A stretch of DNA of 64,000 bases from positions 124,001 through 188,000 of the forward strand of contig AGIQ01000005.1 of assembly GCA_000230935.2 (NCBI GenBank). Reading direction: 5' to 3'. The notes beneath the pieces are model-generated. The model made no database searches. It saw only the letters and a list, made by a program, of their open reading frames with translations, and was not told where the DNA came from. The DNA comes from Mycolicibacterium rhodesiae JS60. GTDB taxonomy: Bacteria > Actinomycetota > Actinomycetes > Mycobacteriales > Mycobacteriaceae. Numbering within the stretch: position 1 is the first letter of the stretch; the number at the start of each line of letters is the position of its first letter. Positions 1-8,697 of the stretch are shown here, in pieces. A program made the position numbers and the translations under genes.

Positions 1-3000
1 TGCTCGCCGCGAAGTATCGCGCCGGCGTTCCCTGCTTCTCGGCAGTCGACAGCGTGGCGCGGACCTCCCGCTCGGCCAGCAGGCTCTCGGCCTGCGCTCG
101 GGCCTGCGGCAGGCTCAGCTGCTCGCCGCGCGCCCGCGCCGATGCCGCCAGCGCAGTGGCGATTTCGGCGGCAGTGGTTCCGGACGGCTCGTCGGCGGAA
201 ACCTCACGCAGCGGCGTGCGGCCCAGCAGGGCGAGCCGCAGGCCGTGCAGCTTGGCCAACGCGAGGGCCGACTCGGCCGTCACGCCGCGCGCGCCACCGG
301 TGACGATGACAACGCCGCCCGAAGCGACGCTGATCGTCTCGCCCTCACCGACCGAGGATTCGATGTCGTCGACGGCGACCAGCCGGGTTCCGTCAGCGCG
401 CAGGGCGACCTCGATACCGCTGCCGCCTTCCAGTAGCTCGGCTGCGAGCCGTTGGGCATCGAGAGTCTCCATGTCGACGGCCCGCACCGATGCGTTCGGC
501 CACTCCCAGCCTGCGGTCTTGACCAGGCTGGCGACACCGACCGGTACGTCAGCGGCGACGAACCGGGCACCTGTCGACTGCACGGTGACGAAGAGTCGCG
601 TCGGCGCGGTGCTCTTGGCCACGCTGCGCGCGGCATGGAATGCGCGCACGTGCATCGCAACGCAGTCGTCGGGGGTGCGCGCCGGAGCCAGTGCCGCCAG
701 GCTGATGACGGCAGCCGCCTCGGCGGGCGCCTCATCGACGGCTTGCGCCTGTAGCCCACGGGCATTCAACGCACCCACCAGAGCATCGGCGAAGTCGGGG
801 TTTTCCCGGGTGATGAAAATGCCGTCGCGCAGACCGGCCATCGCCAGCCCGCTGGGCGGCGCGGCCCGCAACTCCGCCTCGGTGCACGACAGTCCGACCG
901 TTGCCGAGGACACCGGCGCCGCGTGCTGCACTGCCGCGGCCTGATCGGTGGTGCCGCCGGCGGCGAAGCCGGAGACGGTGTCGACGACGTCTTGCAGGGT
1001 GCGCAGGTTCGCCAGCTCCGAGGCCGGAATCTCCGGAGCACCAGGGAACTTCGCCTGCAACGCCGCCAAGATCTCGACCTGCTTGATCGAATCGATCCCG
1101 AGCTCAGCCTCCATCTCCATGCCCAACCCGAGCATGTCCACCGGATAACCCGTCTTCTCCGACACAATCGACAACACAACATCACCCGCCGGCAGCGCCG
1201 GTCCCGCAGACGCAGCAGGCGCAGCTACCGGCGCGGGTGCCGCAGACGCAGACACCGGCCCAGCAAAGTCGGCAATCGTGTCGACCACATCCTGCAGCGT
1301 CCGCAACCCGGACAACTCCGACGCCGGAATCTCCGGAGCACCAGGGAACTTCGCCTGCAACGCCGCCAAGATCTCAACCTGCTTGATCGAATCGATCCCG
1401 AGCTCAGCCTCCATCTCCATGCCCAACCCGAGCATGTCCACCGGATAACCCGTCTTCTCCGACACAATCGCCAACACAACATCACCCGCCGGTGCCGCAG
1501 ACGCAGCCGGTACGGCTACCGCCGCAGGTGCCGCGGGCGCAGACACCGGCCCAGCAAAGTCGGCAATCGTGTCGACCACATCCTGCAGCGTCCGCAACCC
1601 GGACAACTCCGACGCCGGAATCTCCGGAGCACCAGGGAACTTCGCCTGCAACGCCGCCAAGATCTCGACCTGCTTGATCGAATCGATCCCGAGCTCGGCC
1701 TCCATCTCCATGCCCAACCCGAGCATGTCCACCGGATAACCCGTCTTCTCCGACACAATCGCCAACACAACATCGCCCGCCGCCACCGACGGCGCAGCCG
1801 GTACGGGTGCAACGACTGGCGCAGGCGCAGGGGCGACCACCGCAGCGGCGGCCACCGCAGCGGGAGCCGGTGCGGCGACCGGGGCAGGCGCAACCGGGGC
1901 GGCCGCCACCGGCGGCGCGATCACCGGAGCGGCGGCAACTGGTGCCGTAATGGACTGTGGTACAACGCTTGTCAGCGCCCGCTGGGTGTGGGCTACCGTC
2001 GCCGGCTCGCCCACGATCTGCGCCATCATCTGCGTGGACATGTCCAGGAATGCCTGGTGGCTTTGTGTCACCACATCCATGTACCGCTGGTGCTGCTCGG
2101 CGGTCTCCTTCTGGATGCTGTCGATGATGCTCCAGACATCACCGGACAGCGGCGCCTCGATGACCTCGGCCTGGATCTCCACCTGCCGCGCTGCGACCGG
2201 TGCCTGCTGCTGCACGATCGGCGCCTGCGCGACCGGCGGGTGAACGGTGGGCGCCTCCATCCGCTGAACCGCCGGGGCGGGCGCGGGTGCCTGGGCCACT
2301 GCCGGCGGCGCGCTGTGCACGCTTGTCCGAGTACGCTTCGCCGTGATCGAAGCCTTGCCGTCCGCCGGCGGATACGGCTTGCCGAGGTTCGCTCCCCCGA
2401 CCTTGACGACATGCTTCGGCGCCGGAACGAACTTCACCGGCTCGGCGTAGTGATCGAACAGCGCGACCAGATCCAGCGCGACGCCGTCGGCCGCCAGCGC
2501 GGCCAGGCCGCGATGCCAACCACGCAAGCCGTCGGCCTTCGGATCATCGAGAGCCACCGCGAAGTGCGCAGAGTCGCCCAGGATCTTGCCGACCAGACCG
2601 GTGAGCACCCGGCTCGGACCGACTTCGATGAACCGCGTGACCCCGTCGCGGGCCATCGCCTCGATCATCTCGCGGAACCGCACCACCTGACGAACCTGAT
2701 CGCCGAGCTGCACCGCGACGTCCTCGCTGTAAACCTGCGCGGTGGCGTTCGCATAAACCGGGAAATTCGGCTGCCCGATCTTCAGCGTCTTCAGATAGGC
2801 GGTCAACGGCGCGGAGCTCGCAGCCACGATCTCGGAGTGGAACGCCGAGGCCACCGGCAGGCGAACGGCAGTCCAGCCCTTCGCTTTTGCCGCCGTCTGC
2901 GCCCACTCGATATCGGTCTCGTAACCGGCCAAGACCACCTGGGTTGGTGCATTGTCGTTGGCGATGACCAACGACCCCGACTCCGGCTGGGTAGCCAACA

Positions 3001-5161
3001 GCGCCCGCACGTCGTCGGCGGTCGCCGTGACGGCCAGCATCGCGCCGTCCTTGCCCTGGCCGGCCTCGTTCATCAGCGTGCCGCGGGTCCGGGCCGTCTC
3101 GACCAGGCTCTCGGTGGGCAGCACGCCCGCCGCGGCGAGCGCGGTGACCTCGCCGAAGCTGTGGCCAGCCGCCGCAGTCGCACTCACGCCGAGCACGTCG
3201 AGCAGCGCGAGTTGCGCGAGGCTGGTGGCAGCGATGGCCGGCTGAGCGTTGGCCATCGCGGTGAGCTCTTTCTTCTGCGCATCCACCGCGGCCGGGTCGA
3301 AGACCGGCTCCGGGAACACCACCCCGGGGAGATCGGTCAGATCACCCTCGAGCCCGTCCCACACGGCGAGCGCTTCGGGGAAGCTGAGCGCGAGGTCGCC
3401 GCCCATTCCGACGTACTGGCTGCCCTGGCCCGGGAACAGGAAGGCCGTCTTGCCTTCGCGGGCCGGCCCGAAGCCGACGGCGATGTTGGCGTCCTTGAGC
3501 TCAGCGGCCTTGCCGTCCGCCAGCGCACTGCGCAGCCGATCAGCCACTGCGGCAAGCGATTCGGCATCCGTGGCGACCAGACCCGCGCGCGCGGGTTGCG
3601 AGGCGTCGAATTCTTCGGCGGCCTCGAACGCGATGCGGGCCAGACTCTCGCCCGAACGTGCCGCGGTGACGATGTCCGCGGCCCGCTTCTGCAGATCGGC
3701 CTCGGACTGCGCGCTGAGCACCACGAGCTCGCTGGGCAGTGCCCGCAACCGCTTGGCGCGGTGCTCGCCCTGATACTCCTCCAGCGTGACGTGGAAGTTG
3801 CTGCCGCCGAAACCGAATGAACTGACCGACGCACGCCGCGGCTGGTCACTCTTGCGCACCCAGGGACGCGTCTGCGAGTTGACGTAGAACGGCGAATCCT
3901 CAATTCCCATCGCGGGGTTGGGGCGATCTACCTTCAGGGTGCCAGGCAGCGTTGAATGCTGCAGCGCGAGAACGGCTTTGATAAGTCCGGCGGCACCTGC
4001 CGCGGCCTTGGTGTGGCCGATCTGGGACTTGACCGATCCGATCGCGATACGCGCCGAGCTATCGGTGAACACCGACTTCAATCCGGCGAACTCGGCAACG
4101 TCACCCGCCTTGGTCGCGGTGCCGTGGGCTTCGACGAGTTCGACCGTAGACGGGTCATAGCCGGCGCGTTCGTAGGCGCGGCGCAAGGCCTTGGCCTGTC
4201 CTTCCGAACGCGGCGCGTAGACACTGGATGCCCGGCCGTCAGACGACGAGCCCAAACCACGGATCACCGCGTGGATCTGGTCGCCGTCACGCTCGGCGTC
4301 GGCGAGGCGCTTGAGGGCCACCATGCCCACGCCCTCGCCGATGATCGTGCCGTCAGCACCGGCGGAGAATGGCCGGCAGTCACCGGTCGCCGAAAATGCC
4401 GGCGTCTTGGAGAAGCACATGAACATCATCACGTCGTTGAGTGCGTCGACACCGCCGGTCAGCACCACATCGGACTCGTGCAGATACAGCCTGTGCAGCG
4501 CCGACTGCAGCGCCGAAAGCGAACTGGCGCAAGCGGCGTCGGTGACGAAGTTCGCGCCGCCGAGGTTCAGGCGGTTGGCCACACGGCCGGCGATGACATT
4601 GCCGAGCAGACCGGGGAACGTGCTTTCCTGCCACGGCACGTAGTGATCGGCGATGTCCTGGCAGATCTCGTCGGCCTCGTCCTCGGCCAAGCCGTTCTCC
4701 AGCATCGCTTTACGCCAGATCGGCCGCTGCATGCGCGAACCCATCTGCACGACGAGTTCGGTCGTCGATGCGACGCCGAGAACCACGTCGACCCGGTCCA
4801 GATCGACTTCGCGGCCTTCACCCTGCACCTGATCGAGCAGCTGCCTGGCTGCGATCAAGGCGAGGATCTGCCCGGTATCCGTCGACGGTAAAGCGTTGGG
4901 CGGCAACCCGAATTGCACCGGATCGAAGTTCACCGGGTCGATGAAGCCGCCGCGCTTACAGTAGGTCTTGTCCGGCGCCTTGGGGTCGGCGTCGAAGTAA
5001 TCCTCGATCAGCCAGTGCGAGGGCGGTACCTCGCTGATGGCGTCACGGCCGGCGGTGATGGTGCGCCAGAAACCGGTGAGCCCCGACTCGCCCGGGTAGA
5101 TCGCCGACATGGCGACCACAGCGATCGGAGTGGCAATGGGCTGGTGCGTGTTGTCAGTCAA
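1..5161 (-). CDS. PfaA-like type I polyketide/PUFA-type synthase (KS-AT-ACPx3-KR), 3' end beyond window
   Basis: Multidomain iterative synthase, at least 1720 residues, running off the left edge. Domains in order: ketosynthase with the Cys nucleophile in DAACASS (about residue 210) and the two His motifs HGTATKAGD (about 343) and GHTKAAAG (about 385); acyltransferase with GQGSQYVGMG (about 580) and GHSFGE (about 668); an Ala/Pro/Val-rich linker; three tandem ACPs, each with the phosphopantetheine site GIDSIK (about 1130-1400); then a PfaA-style ketoreductase with a structural half and the NADPH loop VTGGARGVTA (about 1620). I chose TTG at 5161 because the next Met lies inside the KS fold; GGG sits 5 nt upstream. 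The stop of the PfaD gene lies 8 nt upstream, so the two are probably one transcript. The order matches bacterial PfaA. The product is unknown; dehydratase and chain-length-factor parts (PfaC) would have to lie further left or be absent. Confidence 0.9.
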   Translation of the reverse strand, partial: MTDNTHQPIATPIAVVAMSAIYPGESGLTGFWRTITAGRDAISEVPPSHWLIEDYFDADPKAPDKTYCKRGGFIDPVNFDPVQFGLPPNALPSTDTGQILALIAARQLLDQVQGEGREVDLDRVDVVLGVASTTELVVQMGSRMQRPIWRKAMLENGLAEDEADEICQDIADHYVPWQESTFPGLLGNVIAGRVANRLNLGGANFVTDAACASSLSALQSALHRLYLHESDVVLTGGVDALNDVMMFMCFSKTPAFSATGDCRPFSAGADGTIIGEGVGMVALKRLADAERDGDQIHAVIRGLGSSSDGRASSVYAPRSEGQAKALRRAYERAGYDPSTVELVEAHGTATKAGDVAEFAGLKSVFTDSSARIAIGSVKSQIGHTKAAAGAAGLIKAVLALQHSTLPGTLKVDRPNPAMGIEDSPFYVNSQTRPWVRKSDQPRRASVSSFGFGGSNFHVTLEEYQGEHRAKRLRALPSELVVLSAQSEADLQKRAADIVTAARSGESLARIAFEAAEEFDASQPARAGLVATDAESLAAVADRLRSALADGKAAELKDANIAVGFGPAREGKTAFLFPGQGSQYVGMGGDLALSFPEALAVWDGLEGDLTDLPGVVFPEPVFDPAAVDAQKKELTAMANAQPAIAATSLAQLALLDVLGVSATAAAGHSFGEVTALAAAGVLPTESLVETARTRGTLMNEAGQGKDGAMLAVTATADDVRALLATQPESGSLVIANDNAPTQVVLAGYETDIEWAQTAAKAKGWTAVRLPVASAFHSEIVAASSAPLTAYLKTLKIGQPNFPVYANATAQVYSEDVAVQLGDQVRQVVRFREMIEAMARDGVTRFIEVGPSRVLTGLVGKILGDSAHFAVALDDPKADGLRGWHRGLAALAADGVALDLVALFDHYAEPVKFVPAPKHVVKVGGANLGKPYPPADGKASITAKRTRTSVHSAPPAVAQAPAPAPAVQRMEAPTVHPPVAQAPIVQQQAPVAARQVEIQAEVIEAPLSGDVWSIIDSIQKETAEQHQRYMDVVTQSHQAFLDMSTQMMAQIVGEPATVAHTQRALTSVVPQSITAPVAAAPVIAPPVAAAPVAPAPVAAPAPAAVAAAAVVAPAPAPVVAPVPAAPSVAAGDVVLAIVSEKTGYPVDMLGLGMEMEAELGIDSIKQVEILAALQAKFPGAPEIPASELSGLRTLQDVVDTIADFAGPVSAPAAPAAVAVPAASAAPAGDVVLAIVSEKTGYPVDMLGLGMEMEAELGIDSIKQVEILAALQAKFPGAPEIPASELSGLRTLQDVVDTIADFAGPVSASAAPAPVAAPAASAGPALPAGDVVLSIVSEKTGYPVDMLGLGMEMEAELGIDSIKQVEILAALQAKFPGAPEIPASELANLRTLQDVVDTVSGFAAGGTTDQAAAVQHAAPVSSATVGLSCTEAELRAAPPSGLAMAGLRDGIFITRENPDFADALVGALNARGLQAQAVDEAPAEAAAVISLAALAPARTPDDCVAMHVRAFHAARSVAKSTAPTRLFVTVQSTGARFVAADVPVGVASLVKTAGWEWPNASVRAVDMETLDAQRLAAELLEGGSGIEVALRADGTRLVAVDDIESSVGEGETISVASGGVVIVTGGARGVTAESALALAKLHGLRLALLGRTPLREVSADEPSGTTAAEIATALAASARARGEQLSLPQARAQAESLLAEREVRATLSTAEKQGTPARYFAAS
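1023..1781 (-). repeat. Three tandem near-identical ACP-coding repeats
   Basis: Three 168-bp units at 1023-1190, 1323-1490 and 1614-1781 (periods 300 and 291 bp) encode the cores of three consecutive ACP domains. By eye they differ at only four positions in total, and each pair shares at least 165 of 168 bases. The second and third units stay identical for another 60 bp or more on their high-coordinate side (1261-1322 versus 1552-1613). The linkers between units are Ala/Pro-rich and differ. Confidence 0.95.
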
Positions 5162-5169
5162 GGTAACCC

Positions 5170-6780
5170 TTATCCGAGTGGACGTGGACGGAAATCAAAG
5201 GCGGAAGGCGGCATCGCGACGCCCGAAGCGCGAAGCTGCCCGGCTCGAGTCACGGTCGCAGCGCCCTCGAGGAGATTGAGCGCGATCTGCCGAACCGTAC
5301 GTGCCTCCACTGGTTCGAGGAAGCTTCCCCGTACCCATTGGTTGAAGGCGCCCATCGCCGGGCCACACCAGATCTGGTAGTCAGCGCGGCGCTCGGTGTT
5401 GCCGTCGCGCGCCCACTGCGAACCCGTGAACAGGTACCAGCGGAATACCAGGGCCATGCGATGTCTGGGGTCCGCCGCGGCGCGTTCCACCTGCCGTGGA
5501 TCGCTCTTGGCGAAGAACGCCTCGGTGTCCGCCCAGATGTCGGCGACACTGCGTCCGAGGACCGTCTTTTCGAGATTCGCCAACTCCTCGGCCGGCGCCT
5601 CTTCCAACGAGGAGTAGCGGCGATAGAAGTCGGCCAGTCGGTGTCCGCGCTGCGCGAACATGGTGCCCCGCTTGAGGACCTGCACTGTCACGCCCATCTC
5701 GAACATGTCGGCGGCAGGTGCCATCGCCACGTCAGTGGATTCGGCCAGCCCCAACAGCGTTCGGGCATCCGGTGACAAGCCGCTCTCGACCGCCGACTGG
5801 TTGACCGAACCGGTCAATACATATGCTGAGCCCGCGGCGAACGCGGCCGCGACGGCGGCAGGTGTGCCCAGTCCGCCTGCCGCACCGACCCGGGGCAGCA
5901 GCGAGTAGCCATAGGCGGCCGCGATCTCATCACGCAGGCTGATCAACCGCGGCAGCAGCACGGTCAGCGCACGGTTATCGGTGTGCCCGCCCGAATCCGC
6001 CTCGGCGGTGATGTCTTCAGCGATCGGGATTCCGCCGGCGAGCGCAGCTTCCTCGGCGGTGAGCCTGCCCTCGGCGACCAGGGCGCTCAACATCGCTTCG
6101 GGAGCGGGCGAGAGGAACTGGCGGGCGACCTCATCGCGGGAAACCTTCGCGAAGATGTGCCCGGCCCGCACAATGTGCCCGGTCGCATCTCGTCGCAGAC
6201 CCTTGGCGGCGTAGAGGACCACCGCGGGCGTCAGGCGCATGAACGCCGACGCGGAAACGTAACGGACACCGAGACGGTGGAACAGGTCGACGGTCGCCAG
6301 CTCGACGCCGTCGCTCTGGACGTTGTGAATCAGGTTGGCGCCCCAGCCGGCGGAGTCGCGTCCGAGCGATGCCTGAATCTCCAACACGCCGGCTTCGACG
6401 GTCGCCAGGTCCAGTCCGGCGCTGCCATAGAAACCCATCACGCCGGCGCGCACCGCTTCGATGGTCATCTGCGGCGTCGCGATTCCGCGCGCCATCTCGC
6501 CGACCACATACGGGAATCGCACGCCATGCGTGGCGGCGAAACTACGGTCGCCGAGCCACTCGGGGTAGATGGGCGGCAGGACGGCAAGCACTTCTTGGCT
6601 CAAGAGCTCCGGCGTTAGTTGCCCGGCGCTGTCGAGCAGCACCGCACGCGGTCCCTGCACCGAGTTCACGACGGCAACCGGCCTGCGGATTGCTGTCAGT
6701 GCCTCGCCGACGTCGGGTCGATCAAGCAGCGCTACAGAGGCGCCATTCGTCGGATGAGAGTTAGCCAAGGTGGCCTGCAT
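5170..6780 (-). CDS. pfaD: PfaD-family trans-acting enoyl reductase (FabK/2-nitropropane dioxygenase fold)
   Basis: Flavin-dependent TIM-barrel protein of 536 residues, the usual PfaD length. PfaD proteins supply enoyl reduction in trans to PUFA synthases and trans-AT polyketide synthases. The C-terminal half of the barrel carries a Gly-rich phosphate-binding segment, GAAGGLGTPAAVAAAFAAGS (about 295-315), followed by YVLTGSVNQ. The start at 6780 is ATG with no clear Shine-Dalgarno sequence. It lies directly upstream of the PfaA-like synthase on the same strand with 8 nt between them, which supports a two-component unit in which this protein saturates selected double bonds. Confidence in the family is high; the actual lipid product cannot be read from sequence. 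Confidence 0.9.
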   Translation of the reverse strand: MQATLANSHPTNGASVALLDRPDVGEALTAIRRPVAVVNSVQGPRAVLLDSAGQLTPELLSQEVLAVLPPIYPEWLGDRSFAATHGVRFPYVVGEMARGIATPQMTIEAVRAGVMGFYGSAGLDLATVEAGVLEIQASLGRDSAGWGANLIHNVQSDGVELATVDLFHRLGVRYVSASAFMRLTPAVVLYAAKGLRRDATGHIVRAGHIFAKVSRDEVARQFLSPAPEAMLSALVAEGRLTAEEAALAGGIPIAEDITAEADSGGHTDNRALTVLLPRLISLRDEIAAAYGYSLLPRVGAAGGLGTPAAVAAAFAAGSAYVLTGSVNQSAVESGLSPDARTLLGLAESTDVAMAPAADMFEMGVTVQVLKRGTMFAQRGHRLADFYRRYSSLEEAPAEELANLEKTVLGRSVADIWADTEAFFAKSDPRQVERAAADPRHRMALVFRWYLFTGSQWARDGNTERRADYQIWCGPAMGAFNQWVRGSFLEPVEARTVRQIALNLLEGAATVTRAGQLRASGVAMPPSAFDFRPRPLG

Positions 6781-7118
6781 GAGGAGCGACTCTAGCTTTA
6801 CGCGCGCGACAAATCCCGGTTTTAGAACACGTTCATGCAGCCAGCGGCCTACCCGCGGGTAACTCTGGGAGGATCCTACGTTGACAGCCGTCAGTGTCGT
6901 TGCCGAAATGACACACGCGGGGTCGTTTTTTGGTCACTTCTCCCAGGGCCACGGTTGACGCCGCAGCAAATATCGAGGAGGGCGATTTTGGCGCCGGGAA
7001 AACCGCACGGCCGAGTCGTTCAAAGGTCGGAACAAAGACCATAACCATGTTTACGGTGTGCGGTTGCCCCCGATGACGGGGCCGTGTCAGCCAGTCCGGA
7101 ATCCGGCCAAACGCAGGG
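6781..7118. other. Intergenic region upstream of pfaD
   Basis: 338 bp between pfaD and the hemophore-like gene, both on the minus strand. It contains the KstR-like palindrome at 6823-6836 and otherwise only short open frames on both strands that lack a ribosome site, a recognisable product or mycobacterial codon bias. I see no gene here. Confidence 0.7.
6823..6836. promoter_or_regulatory. KstR-like operator upstream of pfaD
   Basis: TAGAACACGTTCAT, 42 bp upstream of the pfaD start. The KstR (cholesterol regulon TetR repressor) operator is TnnAACnnGTTnnA; this site matches 7 of the 8 defined bases, missing only the last A. It is a sequence match only; binding is inferred. Confidence 0.45.
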
Positions 7119-7478
7119 TCAGTAATTCATGCAAGTGCTGGCGACCTGCGTAATCTGTGGCCCGATCTGCGCATAGATCATCGCTTGCAACTGTGGGTTC
7201 ACTGCTTGCTGCTGTGCCAGCTGCCGCTGGCGTTGGTCCACCGGCATGGCCAGGAACTGCTGGATATTGGCTTGCATATCAGGGCGGCCATTGAGCTGCT
7301 GAGCCAGGGCGGGAGCCTCCGCGTTGAGCGCGGCCGTCACCTGTGGATAGCTACAGGTCGTGTTAGCCAGCGCTTCCGTGACCGGGTCGGCCGACGCGGG
7401 CCCCGCCATCGCTAGAGACATCGCCGCCGACAAGCCGGCGGTTGCGGCAACAGTTCGTAAGCACCGTGCTGATTTCAT
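7119..7478 (-). CDS. Secreted hemophore-related protein (Rv0203-like family)
   Basis: Predicted exported protein of 119 residues. It has a Lys/Arg n-region, a hydrophobic core rich in Ala/Leu/Met and a signal-peptidase site after GPASA (about residue 30). The mature part has two cysteines, one in NTTCSYPQV near the N-terminus and one in STCMNY at the C-terminus, with Gln-rich helices between, as in the mycobacterial hemophore-related family that includes the haem-binding protein Rv0203. I chose ATG 7478, preceded by AAAGGG about 9 nt upstream; a longer frame begins at 7550 but would bury the signal peptide. Haem binding is a family inference and not proven for all members. Confidence 0.75.
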   Translation of the reverse strand: MKSARCLRTVAATAGLSAAMSLAMAGPASADPVTEALANTTCSYPQVTAALNAEAPALAQQLNGRPDMQANIQQFLAMPVDQRQRQLAQQQAVNPQLQAMIYAQIGPQITQVASTCMNY

Positions 7479-7702
7479 GGGCGGGCGCCCTTTCGTTTGC
7501 CAGAAACGCATGTAGCCGTAGCGACGGCTAGTTAACCACAGCGACTCCACACGGTGGCCGAAACGCTTTCCTTATATATGTAATGCTCAGGTTCCACCAC
7601 CCGGTCAAGGCTCACCTGTGCCGTTGCCGTCGCCAATCTGAGGGCATCGGCGGGCCAACATAAGTGCCGGACCACGTTGCGAAACGGTGACTCGGCACCC
7701 CG

Positions 7703-8629
7703 CTACCGGGCGCCGGTCACCCGTCCTGTAGCTGGCCCCTGATCGTCGCGGTGTGAGCGCTGCAGCTCCCGCTCGGCGTCCTCGAGCGCTTCCCGCGCCG
7801 CACGCAACCGCTGCAGCAGATCATCGGTTTCGTGCCTCCGCCGATCCACAGCCCGGGCTTCCTCCATGGAGTTCAGCACGATCCCGATGAAGAGGTTGAA
7901 GACCAGGAAGCTCAGCATCACGGTGTAGCTGATGAAGAACAGCACCGACCAGGGCGATACCTCCAGGCCCATGGCGACGTTGTCGGGCAGGTTTTCCAAC
8001 GTCAGCATGATGTACATCGTCAGCATCGCCCGGCCGACGTTCCCGTAGTGCTCGGGGTCGTGAGCGGCGAACAGCACCCAGCCGAGCATCCCGTAGATGT
8101 AGATCAACAGCGCGGTCGCCGCCGCCAGCGAGGCCACCCCGGGGATGCTTCTGGCGATCGCCCCGATGACCACATGCAGGTCGGGCAGGAACCGGATGAT
8201 GCGCACGATCCGCGCCAGCCGCACGAGCCGCAACAACATCGCGGTCGCCCGCAGGCCCGGGATGAACGACGCGGCGATCACGACGAAGTCGAAGACGTTC
8301 CAGTGGGTCTTCGCGAACTCGCGGACGCTCCATCCGGCCGCGGTGAATCGGATCAGCAACTCGATTACGTACACCGCGAGGATGACGTTGTAGGCCACAT
8401 CGAAAAGGCCGTGATACCCGGCCGCGACGGAGTCGAAGGTCTCCAGACCCAGCATTGTGGCGTTGATCACAATGACGCCTACGATGCCGGTTTCGAAGAC
8501 CGGATTGGCGATCAGCCGTCGGCAGCGTTCGACGACGAGCGGCACAGATGGTGGCGTCGACGGCTCCGGCTCGGACCCCGGTGGCATGGATTGCACGGTA
8601 AGTGCATAGCAAAGGTCGACGAATTTCAC
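7703..8629 (-). CDS. Voltage-gated-type cation channel (bacterial Nav/ion transporter family)
   Basis: Integral membrane protein of 308 residues with the six-segment single-domain channel plan. Voltage sensor S4 is clear: arginines at 134, 137, 140, 143 and 146, every third residue. The pore loop carries TLENLPD (210-216), the position of the TLESWAS-type filter of NaChBac, so the key Glu is present but the usual Ser-Trp is Asn-Leu. After S6 (about 230-254) comes a charged, probably coiled-coil tail (about 255-292), as in BacNav tetramers. GTG 8629 gives the full frame; ATG 8587 (residue 15) is equally plausible since neither has a good ribosome site. It is divergent from the amine oxidase gene. 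Ion selectivity is unknown. Confidence 0.85.
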   Translation of the reverse strand: MKFVDLCYALTVQSMPPGSEPEPSTPPSVPLVVERCRRLIANPVFETGIVGVIVINATMLGLETFDSVAAGYHGLFDVAYNVILAVYVIELLIRFTAAGWSVREFAKTHWNVFDFVVIAASFIPGLRATAMLLRLVRLARIVRIIRFLPDLHVVIGAIARSIPGVASLAAATALLIYIYGMLGWVLFAAHDPEHYGNVGRAMLTMYIMLTLENLPDNVAMGLEVSPWSVLFFISYTVMLSFLVFNLFIGIVLNSMEEARAVDRRRHETDDLLQRLRAAREALEDAERELQRSHRDDQGPATGRVTGAR

Positions 8630-8697
8630 GCGGTGAACGGCGCGGACATCGACCGAATTGAGCCTGATCGACCCCGCGACGGGATAGCTTTACCGCC

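Noticed and set aside
923..3820. 965-codon open frame on the plus strand inside the PKS gene
   Set aside because: It is the antisense of the KR/ACP/AT coding region, Arg/His-rich, and repeats with the ACP units; GC3 bias keeps the frame open. The minus strand encodes clear KS, AT and ACP motifs.
6833..7048. Short open frames on both strands upstream of pfaD
   Set aside because: No ribosome site, no family, AT-rich patches and a regulatory palindrome in the same place.
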